NCBI GenBank assembly: GCA_017654935.2
Contig: CM065704.1
Location: 23,305,266 to 23,369,265, forward strand
Length of the DNA: 64,000 nt
Reading direction: 5' to 3'
From: Phymorhynchus buccinoides
Taxonomy: Eukaryota; Mollusca; Gastropoda; Neogastropoda; Raphitomidae
Under the pieces are notes generated by a model that ran no database searches, had not been told where the DNA came from, and was given only the letters and a program-made list of their open reading frames with translations. Of this stretch, positions 24,893-36,800 are shown one piece after another (position 1 is the stretch's first letter; every line of letters starts with the position of its first letter). The translations under genes and the position numbers were made by a program.

Positions 24893-27800
24893 ATGAGAGT
24901 CTTAAGTGAAAATCACACACACTCACATGCGCGCTGCTTTCATTTGATAGTATACACAATAGATAAAACAAAAGCTTTTACGCTAATGCGTAAAACGAGT
25001 ATCTAAACGAGCATGCCAGAGTGATCCCACTACCTCATCTGATGACACGATCAGTAACATCATCATGCATTGATACATACTAAGGCAGTCAAGGGGGTAG
25101 TGAGAATGAGGCAATACCAGGCTCATCTTGAGGCTACGGAGTGACATTAGTAGTACTAGTAGTAGTAGAGACAAGACAAGCTGTTAAGCTTTTTATATAG
25201 TCCCATCGTATACATCAATTATAACAACAAACATAAACATTGGCAAGTGGTTTTTTTTTCTTTCTTCTTCTTCATTCGCAGTTTCCTGTCATATGAGTGA
25301 AGATGCGTCATGCTGCCGCTATGTGCCTAAGAAATAGGCCCAGCATGTCCGACTTCGGCTGAGGCAAGTGGTGGTGGGGGACAGAAAATGGGACGGTAAG
25401 GAAGGGAGTTTGCTCCTCAATTTTTCAAAACTGATCTGCAGGCAGATGCTACAGAAAAACAGAAACCCACAGAATTCAGGCACACAGCCTGAAGAGAAGC
25501 ACCCATACACCAATACCCATAGAGGGCATGCCGCCGTGGACTTTCCCACTTCCTCTTCTGAATTCAGGCACACAGCCTGAAGAGAAGCACCCATACCCAC
25601 AGAGGGCATGCCGCCGTGGACTTTCCCACTTCCTCTTCTGAATTCAGGCACACAGCCTGAAGAGAAGCACCCATACCCACAGAGGGCATGCCGCCGTGGA
25701 CTTTCCCACTTCCTCTTCTGAATTCAGGCACACAGCCTGAAGAGAAGCACCCATACCCATAGTGGGCATGCCGCCGTGGACTTTCCCACTTCCTCTTCTG
25801 AATTCAGGCACACAGCCTGAAGAGAAGCACCCATACCCACAGAGGGCATGCCGCTGGGGACTTCCCCACTTCCTCTTCTGAATTCAGGCACACAGCCTGA
25901 AGAGAAGCACCCATACCCACAGAGGGCATGCCGCTGGGGACTTCCCCACTTCCTCTTCTGAATTCAGGCACACAGCCTGAAGAGAAGCACCCATACCCAC
26001 AGAGGGCATGCCGCTGTGGACTTCCCCACTTCCTCTTCTGAATTCAGGCACACAGCCTGAAGAGAAGCACCCATACCCACAGAGGGCATGCTGCTGGGGA
26101 CTTCCCCACTTCTTCTTCTGAATTCAGGCACATAGCCTGAAGAGAAGCACCCATACCCATAGAGGGCATGCCACCACTTCTTCTTCTTCTGCGTTCCCAG
26201 GCCAGTCCGTTTTACACTTTTCACTGGTCTCCTCGCTGCATTCAGCGGACACATTCCAAATTAGGAGGAGCTCAAAAAAGGAGAAAACTATACGGAAGAT
26301 GTTTTGGGGGAAAAAGGCAGGAGAATGGGCCAAAAGTCAGAAAGATAGTAGATGACACAAAGCAAGGAAAAAGGCAGGAGAATGGGCCAAAAGTCAGAAA
26401 GATAGTAGATGACACAAAGCAAGGAAAAAGGCAGGAGAATGGGCCAAAAGTCAGAAAGATAGTAGATGACACAAAGCAAGGAAAAAGGCAGGAGAATGGG
26501 CCAAAAGTCAGAAAGATAGTAGATGACACAAAGCAAGGAAAAAGGCAGGAGAATGGGCCAAAAGTCAGAAAGATAGTAGATGACACAAAGCAAGGAAAAA
26601 GGCAGGAGAATGGGCCAAAAGTCAGAAAGATAGTAGATGACACAAAGCAAGGAAAAAGGCAGGAGAATGGGCCAAAAAGTCAGAAAGATAGTAGATGACA
26701 CAAAGCAAGGAAAAAGGCAGGAGAATGGGCCAAAAAGTCAGAAAGATAGTAGATGACACAAAGCAAGGAAAAAGGCAGGAGAATGGGCCAAAAAGTCAGA
26801 AAGATAGTAGATGACACAAAGCAAGGAAAAAGGCAGAATGGGCCAAAAGTCAGAAAGATAGTAGATGACACAAAGCAAGGAAAAAGGCAGGAGAATGGGC
26901 CAAAAGTCAGAAAGATAGTAGATGACACAAAGCAAGGAAAAAGGCAGGAGAATGGGCCAAAAAGTCAGAAAGATAGTAGATGACACAAAGCAAGGAAAAA
27001 GGCAGGAGAATGGGCCAAAAAGTCAGAAAGATAGTAGATGACACAAAGCAAGGAAAAAGGCAGGAGAATGGGCCAAAAAGTCAGAAAGATAGTAGATGAC
27101 ACAAAGCAAGGAAAAAGGCAGGAGAATGGGCCAAAAAGTCAGAAAGATAGTAGATGACACAAAGCAAGGAAAAAGGCAGGAGAATGGGCCAAAAAGTCAG
27201 AAAGATAGTAGATGACACAAAGCAAGGAAAAAGGCAGAGTCAAAGAGAGAGAGAGACAGATTAGAGGAAGTTACAAGCATAGAACTTCCAGAAGGTGGAA
27301 GAACTATTTGTACGGAAGACACCTCCCCCCCCTTCCCCACTGATCCTCGGACCCGAGGCACCTGCCAACAACCCATACAATAGGTAAAAAACAACAACAA
27401 AGTGATGACTACAGACCTATCCTCCGAAAATGGAATGTGGTTGCCCACGTGGCGGGGTAATCACAAACGGTCACACATGTAATGTTCTCATCCCTAGCTG
27501 GTGCATGTGTACCTTGGTGTTCCAAGTACTTCGGCTGTTGGGATGATCCCTGGAGTCTTCAAGCCAGGGTACAACAACAAACAAACTACACGTCAAATGT
27601 GGACTATAAGCCGCTACTTTTTTCCTCAACTTCGACTCATGCGGCTTATAGACTGATGCGGCTTATCTATGGATTTGTTTTCATTCTACATATATCAATA
27701 TGATTAAATCTGTTTCTGGTCAGATTCTTCAGCCTATTCTGAGCTTCTTTAGACTCAAAACTGGTCTTGGTAATCAATAGATTCAAATCTCATGTTTAAA

Positions 27801-30800
27801 GTGTCTCAGAACATTAAATACTCATGTTCTGATAGGAGAATTTCTATATTGGTGTTGCTTTGTGCACATACAATTTTCTCTGCGGCTTATAAACAGCTGC
27901 GGCTTATATGTGAATAAATACCTAATATTTTGTCAATTTAAGGGGTGCGGCTTATATACAGGTGCGTCTTATAGTCCCGTTTTTACGGTACAGACCTTGG
28001 TGGATGCCACGTAGCAGGCCTTGACGGTGAGCACCACAGCGTTCATCAGGTTCTTGGCAGAGTGGATCAGGGAGGTCGCGCTGTCCAGCTGCACAGCACA
28101 ACACTACGTCTATCACATCTGCTTTAGGAAACGCTACATTTGCCCACAGCAACCCAAAATTACAAGTTTGATGCAAGTCAATTAACCCTTTGGCCGCTGA
28201 TTTTGCATTTCTGCACCACATTGGTTTAACCCTTTCACTGCCAATGTCGCATTTTTGCACCACAATGATTTAACACCCATGTCATTAACCCTTTCAACGC
28301 CAGCCATTTTTCAGCCCAAAACTTTCCATTAAACTTACCTGGGTAGAGAAAAGATTTCGTCTGCAATATTTGGGATTCCTCTGTGACATGCATAAAACAG
28401 GGCCTATTCTTACCTCCGAAAATTAAGAACATAAGGTCACTGGATACCAGACCCTCATTTGATGCCTTTCAGTGACATGGGTGTTCATCATTGTGGTGCC
28501 AAGAGTGGCCATGAAAGGGTTAAAAGCCTTGAAATCAGTATCTGCTATTCAGTGATCTGGGGTTCTTAATTTTTAGAGGTAAGGATAGGCCTTATTTTAA
28601 GCATGTCACAGAGGACTCCCCAATATTTCAGACAAAATCTTTTTTCTACCCATGTCAGTTTAATACTAAAATGTTGGCTTAAAAACTGCTGGCGGTGAAA
28701 GGCTTAACACCCATGTCACTAAAAGGCGTGAAATTAGGATCTGTTATCCAATGAACTTACGCTATTAATTTTGGGAGATTGTAGAAAGGCCTTATTCGAT
28801 ACATGCCATAGTGGGATTCACAGTATTGCAGATGCCAGCTTTTTTAAAAATACAGTTTACGCTGGTAAGCTTCACAGATTTTGTTTGCTGAAAATTGGTT
28901 GGCGGCGAAAGAGTTAACAAAGCTAGAGGACTCTGTATCCATAAAAAGCACACAACTACCATTAAGGTACAGGGGGGGGGGAGAGATGTCCAGAGGAGCA
29001 AATCCCAGGCACCTCCTCAAAAAAGGAAGTTCAAGGTCAATTGGTCAAAATGTATGCACACATCCCTCCCCGTTCAGTGACACACTAAAAATAAAACACA
29101 ATTCAAGCACACAAAAAAGAAAAAGACCCCCCCCCCCCCCCCCCCCCCCAAACCAGGGTAAACTGCACTCTCCAGGTGGGAGAATGAATTTCTGAGAGAT
29201 GATTCTCAGTGACTAGAAAGTAATGCAATATAAAACACAATACTCCGATATGATGAGCTCCCTGTTGATGCTTTATACGTCAGTGTTCATTTTGTTGGTG
29301 TGTGCAATGCAATGTACTGTAATACAATGTATTAGGTATTAGGTACTTAATAGTCACAGAGGCGTCTCTGTGAAATTCGGGTTGCTCCCACCTGGAGAGC
29401 GCGTTGCTGCCAGACCCAATTTTTTTTTTTTTTTTTTTTTTTTGCATGCGATTTTTGTCACTGATGAGGGAGGGGAAGGGGGGTAAATTTTGACCAAATG
29501 ACAACTTTTTCGTTGCCACTGGGTTTAACGTATGCTAAGTCATGGGCACACGGGACCTCGGTTTATCGTCTCGTCCAAAAGACTCCACGTTCACACCGTT
29601 AAGGCCTAGTGCAGAATGAGAGGAAAAAATCCCCTGTACCCAGGTTCGAACTCGGGTTTACTTGACACGAAGCGAACGTGATACCACTGTACCAGTGTAA
29701 CACAATGGCAATGCCATTAGAATCATCGTTTCATAATCCAGAAAGATTACAGGTATGGAATTCCAGTCCCGTTCAGTCCGCAATGTTTTATCCTTGGGAA
29801 AGATACTTGACTCCAAGTTCTCGCTCCACCAAGGTGTAAAAGGGTACCCAATGTCAGTTGGGGAGGAAAGTCCTTCAGATGAGACGTAAAATTGAGGTCC
29901 TGTGTGCTCACACACTTAACCCACATTGTCAATTGGTCAAAATATAATCCAGCCCCCATTCCCTGTTCAGTGAAGCATAAAAAAAAAACTGCAAGCAAAA
30001 AAAAAAGAAGAAAAAAAAAAAGAAAAAAAAAAGGCCTCGCACTCTTCAGGTGGAAGAGGCCCGAAATTCACAGAAATGAATGCGACTAGCAAAATAATGC
30101 AATGCAATACAGTACCCCCGACACAATGAGCTCCCCGCTGACGCTCTGCACGTCGGCCTTCACTTTGCTGGTGATGTTCAGCTGGTGGCAGTACAGGGCG
30201 ATGCGCTGAAGGTACGCCTCCAGGTCCTTCTTCGACTGAGAGTCGGGGCACTGCGCACAGTCAACCACTCCAGTCACAAATCTGTTAGCACCGTTTTAGT
30301 CCTGCATTATACCAGTACAGTTGAGCAGTTCAGGCGGAGTTATGGACCCTAGCCCTTGCGACTGAGAGTCGGGGCACTGCGCAGTCAACCAGTCCAGTCA
30401 CAAATCTTGTCAGCACCGTTTTAGTCCTGCATTATACCAGTACAGTTGAGCAGTTCAGGCGGAGTTATGGACCCTAGCCCTTGACACCAGGTGGCGTTCC
30501 ATTTGAAGGCAGTTTCTCAGCGAGAGCAAACTCACCTACTCTTTCTCTCTCATGCGTGTGAACAAATAAAAAGATGGTGTCTTCTATTTGACCAAAGGAA
30601 TTAAAATGTACCACTAGAATTGGCCCACCTGAAGCACTCTTTATCTGCACACATTCAATCATTCCAGTAGGCCTTTTCTCAAATGACATTGGTTGACATT
30701 TGCCTGCAGTAGGGGCCAACAGCAACAAGAGAGCTGCACAATAGATGGTTTTCTACAGTAATAGAAAATCATGGTACAGATTAGTCTCTTGTGGAAGACC

Positions 30801-33800
30801 GACTCTCGAACGAGGAGGCCCTTGCACCGGCTCTGGTGCTGCAGCCAAAGGGATGGGTTGGCCTTTGGGGACCTTCCCCAACGCCAGCTGTCCTCAAATC
30901 CCTTTGGCCAAGTGAGTGGGGATATACCCTGGCCAAGGCATCTCCACTATAAACAAATTCTAGCCCAGCCCGTCTTAACAGCATCTGCCCCTCTGCTATC
31001 TGGTAGTCACAGTCAGAAATGACTGACTAGCATACAAATCATTCTAGTAACAAATCTGTTACCACACATTGTGCAAGTAAGGAAATCTTTCTCTCTAAAA
31101 AAATAAAAGTGGATTTGATTGATCTGTAATAATGGGGCATTTGCCACGAGTGTTCATACTCTATATAAGACTGCTAAATTGCCCACACTCGTTCTGCCCG
31201 AGTTGCGTTGACCTCTCTAATTCAACTCTCTAATTTTCAACTCAATGAAATTCAAGGTCGCAGGCACGCGGCAAATGCCCTATTGGACTGACTGGTTGAC
31301 TGATTGACTGATCGATTCACTGACAGACATGACTGACCGCTGGCTCACCTCATCGGCGATGCTGTTTGCCAGTTTGTCCAGTTCGGAGCCCACCTCGGAG
31401 ATCTTCTTGGCCGCGTTGATCACGTCCATCGTGTTCTTCAGGGGACCCCGACCCCTGCACGCGTAGGTCAGGGCACAACGTTCAATTCACATCACTGGTA
31501 AACGACACGCCTTAGCATGAGGCTGTGTCAGACCAGTTGACATAAGCTAGACCGCCAAGGCTACATCAAAATGTTGTTATGTTCTGCATGGTTGTGCACG
31601 GATTGTCTTAAGCCATGGCAAGCTCCTAGCATAACATCATCAGTCTAAAATCCTCCGAAGTTGGAGTGTGGCTGCCCACGTGGCGGGGTAATAAAAAACG
31701 GTCACACACGTAATGTTCTCCTCCCTAGCTGGTGCATTTGTACCGTAGTGTTCAAATGCTTCGGCAGTTGGGATGATCCCTGGAGTCTTTAAGCCAGGGT
31801 AAAACAAACAAACTGGTAAACAACGACATTGCATTATGGCTCACAGTAATGATAACACAAACAAGGGTATTGCCAAGAACGGACACAACTCATGTTGATC
31901 ACATATATTGTGGACCCTGACCCCTGCACACACGAGTCAAGGCACAACGTTCAGTTCACATCACTGGTAAACAACGACATCGCATCACAGCTGATAGAAA
32001 TTGAAATGATAACACAAACAAGGGTATTGCCAAGAACGGACACAAATCATGTTGATCACATATATTGTGGACCCCGACCCCTGCACGCATTGGTTAGGGC
32101 ACAACTTTCAGTTCACATCACTGGTAAACAACATTGCATAGTAATAATGACACAAACAAGGGTATTGCCAAGAATGGCAACAAATCGCCTTGATCACATA
32201 TATCATGGACCCTGACCCCTGCACGCACGAGTCAAGGCACAGCATTCAGTTCACATCACTAGTAAATAACGACATCATATTATGGCTGATAGTAATGATA
32301 ACACAAACAAGGGTATTGCCAAGAACGGCAACAAATCGCCTTGATCACATATATCATGCTCTTTAAAGGACCTCGACCCCTGCACACACTTGTCAAGACA
32401 CAACGCTTCAGATTCTACATCACTGGTTCATGACTTCTTTCTTCTAACTGTTCCCAGGCCATAATGGATCTAGAATGCCTGTGTCCCGTGCTCAGTTTCC
32501 TGCTCTTCTTGCTACAATTAACCAACTCATTCATGAGGTGTTCAAACGAGAAAATTGCTTGTGGAGGAAGATTTTCCTGAGGAAAGAAAAAGAGAGAAGA
32601 AAATGGGGCAATGAGCCAGAACATAGCAGATGCCAGAAAGAAAGGGAAAAGGCAAAGTCAAAGAGAGAGACAGACCTGTTTACCCTTATAATGAAAAACC
32701 CGGAATTTGCCACACAAAAAAACGGAATTTGAGAACAAAAACCGGAATTCACATGATCTGTACACGACTCGCGATAAAGCGGTTTCTTCTTCTTCTCCTT
32801 TCCGCGAACATCGGCGTCGATTTTCAATATTGTGATGATTTCTTGGCTCAATTTTGCCAGAAAAGTTTTATTAGTAAATTCAGTCACTAATTCTTAGTCA
32901 ATTTTAGTATAAAACAAGCTGGAAAAAGCAAAATACCTGGAAATGTCCACGATGGGACAGAGAAAAATCACTCGGCCGCGGATCGGCGGATGCCAAGTTG
33001 CAACTCGGCGCCATCGCGATCAATTTTGACTTCATTTTCCGTTGAAAACTTCAAAATTCTCACATCATCGTATTTTCCAGTGATAATATAATCTAAATTG
33101 ACTCATTTCAAGCCCTAATTACAATCTCTACCATTAAAAAAACTGCCTGGAAAGCTCTTCGAATCGACAGTAAAAGTCTGGCCGCCATTTGCTCAATCCC
33201 GAAATAGATCGACCAAAATAAAAACATTATTTCACCCCTTTAACCAATAAAAATGCAGCATTTAATGAATGTGACGTGAAGCACAACCCCTTTTCTGATG
33301 ACGTAGCGTGTTAGGTACACGTTTCGGTCAACCCTTGCGTCTTTTCCTACTAACGGAAACAAATAATAGACGGTTTTTCGAAATCCCGGAATTTTCAGCG
33401 TTCACCCGGAATTTACTATTTTACCCGGAATATTAGCAAATTTCCGGAATAATTCCGGCTAAACCGGAATGGTAAACAGGTCTGGAGAGATAGATAAGAG
33501 GAAGATGCTAGCATAGAAATTGTAACACTAGCCCCGCAAAGGGTTTGCCCAATGGTTTACCTGGTGAAGTCAGTCATCTCCATCATGATCATGCACATCT
33601 CTGGATCTGGATTTAGTACGTTGTAGGAGCCTATGAAGGCTATATACACAACGGATTTGGAGAGCGCATTGAGAGTTAAAATTGAATCAATGATGCTCGG
33701 CCATGACGATGTCTATCCTGTCTTGGTACTGGGAAATCTTTCAGTGTAAATAGTCCCCCCATCTTCTGGAAGTTCTATGCTAGCAACTTCCTCTAATGCA

Positions 33801-36800
33801 TCACTCTTTGACTCTGCCTTTTCCTTTTCTTACCAATACTACCATCTACTAAGTCTCTGCTTTACTGTCCATTTTTCATCCTTAAAATACCCCCCAAACC
33901 CTTCAATTTATTTGTTTTTGTTTGTGGCTCAAGCCACAAACCTATAACTCACTTTGTCGGTCGGTCTGTCAGTCTGTCCAAAATTGTCGCACATTTTGAC
34001 AAAATTGTCGCACTTCAAATCGAGGCTACACTTCAAATTGAGGCTGCACTTCAAATTGAAGCCGCTCTTTAAAACGATGTATTTTAAAAGCGTACAAAAT
34101 AATAAACATACGTAATACAGACACTACAACAGACACGACGAGTATGCGGTGCTTCTTTCGATGAGTGTAAGTAGGATACATAGTTTTAAATGTTTTCCAA
34201 AAGATATAAAAAGTTACGAAATGGTGTAGAGATAACATTCTGGTTTACAGATTAAAATTATTGAAAAGCCAGGGGAGGTGACTCATGATTGGAGTGGTAA
34301 AAATAGACCGCGTGCCACAAACTATTGCGATTTCGAGCTTGTTTTCATTTGGGCTCCTCTGAAATCAGAATATGTTGGCTGAATGCAGCACAAAAAACAA
34401 ACAAACACCCAAACAAACACCCAACAAACAAACCTAAACAAACAAACACCCAAACAAACACCCAAACAAACACCCAAACAAACACCCAAACAAACACCCA
34501 AACAAACAAACACCCAAACAAACACAAACAAACACCCAAACAAACACCAAAACAAAACCCAAACAAACCTAAACAAACAAACACCTAAACAAACAAACAC
34601 CCTAAACAAACAAACACCCAAACAAACACCCAAACAAACACCAAACAAACAAACACCCAAACAAACACCCAAACAAACAAACAAACAAACAAACACCTAA
34701 ACAAACAAACACCTAAACAAACAAACACCCAAAACAAACAAACACCCAAACAAACACCTAAACAAACAAACACCCAAACAAACACCCAAACAAACACCTA
34801 AACCAACCCCAAACACCCAAACAAACACCTAAACAAACAAACACCCAACCCCAAAACAAACAAACAAACACCCAAACAAACACCTAACCAAACAAACACC
34901 CAAACAAACACAAACAAAAACAAACAAACACCCAAACCAAACACCCAAACAAACACCCAAACAAACACCCAAACAAACACCCCAAACAAACAAACACCTA
35001 AACAAACAAACACCTAAACAAACAAACACCCAAACAAACACCTAAACAAACAAACACCCCAAACAAACACCCAACCAAACACCCAAACAAACACCCAAAC
35101 AAACACACAAACAAACACCCAAACAAACACCTAAACAAACAAACACCCAAACAAACAAACACCCAACCAAACACCCAAACAAACACCTAAACAAACAAAC
35201 ACCCAAACAAACACCCAAAACAGTGAAAACTGAAAACAGGACGCATGATACTTCATCCACAAGGCCTGGGAACGCAGAAACCACTAGGAATTGTTTGGAA
35301 ATAATTAAGGGGAGTAATTTCATGGTGTGTGGGAGTGATCTTGCCTAATTCAATCGGTCAAACAGGGGAAGTCACTCTACCGTCAGCTCTCGTAGCCCAT
35401 CGACTCGTGTGTTTGAGCAGACATACAGCACTTAGAACACCGTGCATCATTCTAAAAAATGTATGTCATTCATATTTTTACCTCACATTTTGCAAGTTTT
35501 ATCAGTTTGTGGCCACCCCTAATTTTTATAACAAAAATGTTTGCAAGCCGCTGACTCGCATCCTGCGGTTTCAAGCTTCGACGCCATTGTTGCTATGGTG
35601 TTTGACCGAGTAATGGAGGTAAACAACTCTAATTTTCACGAAGTGCTCTCCCCTATTTTCTTCCGAAAATAGTCTATTACCTGGTGAAGTCAGTCATCTC
35701 CATCATGATCATGCACATCTGCTTGGCCATGACGATGATGTCGTTGCCGCTGTCGTCCCACTTGGCCACCTCCAGGTCCAGCTTCTCCTTCTCCATGCGG
35801 AACATCTCCACCTGGTGTCACCATCACCACCAACACCATTATTTAATAATAATAAATAACGCTCTCATGGGCTAAAGAACACGGCCTCTCGTAAGGCCAA
35901 AAGTCATGTACAATGCCAAAATCCAAATAACTAATAATATCATCATCTCTAACTGCACAACATAGGAACACTATAACTGATCTAATTATGACCGCTTCAT
36001 GTATATCAGTATGTCTGACAGGATTATGACATCTACAGGAGGCAGCACTCTGTAGGGTTCGGCAACAGTTCGTTTACAGTGGAGATCCCGTGCCCAGAAA
36101 ACGCGAGTCACACAATTCTCACTTTCCTATTTGACTTTAACATTAAAAAACCCTCATCTCAACTCAATATGATAAAACTATGACGAAGACTTCTACTACT
36201 ACCACCACCACTACTACTATTCTACTACTTTTATAACAAAAACTACAAAAATTTCAAGTTTTTTAGACTCTATTTCGCTTTTGCTAAAAAAAACAATATG
36301 CTGATAGACCTATGAAGAGTTTTCTCATACCTAATCACATTTCTCAACTGTAGGGAATCTTTACAGCCCCTCTCATCCCCATATACTCTCTCTCATCATT
36401 TCCGTCTGACAGCCCCATTTTTTTAACGCTCCTCCACTTCACCCAACCCCCATCCCAATTTCAGAATCCCCTTTTCCCTTGCTGCCTGACCTGGGCCTGG
36501 ATCTTCTCTTTCTCTTCGTCAGGCAGCTGCCGCATCATGGCACGGTCACTCTTGCCGTACTCATCTGCATCCGCCACGCTGGCTGAAAACGGAAAAATAA
36601 AAAATAATAATAATAAACGGACACTTATACAGCGCTTTTTATCGAGCACAAAGCGCTTTACAATCAGCATTGAACACACACACGCGCGCGTACGTGCACG
36701 CACGCGAGTGAACGCGTTCTTGCACACAGACATACACACACATTTCATCAAACACAGCAATCTTCAGTGTCAAGAATACCTGATTTTGAAGCATTTTTTA

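Noticed and set aside
26168..26698. 176-codon plus-strand ORF with 19-residue repeats (RQENGPKVRKIVDDTKQGK)
   Set aside because: It is a 57-bp tandem expansion inside a SINE-like element; the opposite strand is equally open.
34322..35323. ORFs rich in PKQTNTQTN or GVCLGVCLF
   Set aside because: Microsatellite translation on both strands.
36599..36665. Possible RNA gene at the TTATACAGCGCTTTTTATCG motif
   Set aside because: The AGCGCTT motif with ATA repeats recurs at 4120 and 48655, so it is a dispersed repeat fragment.
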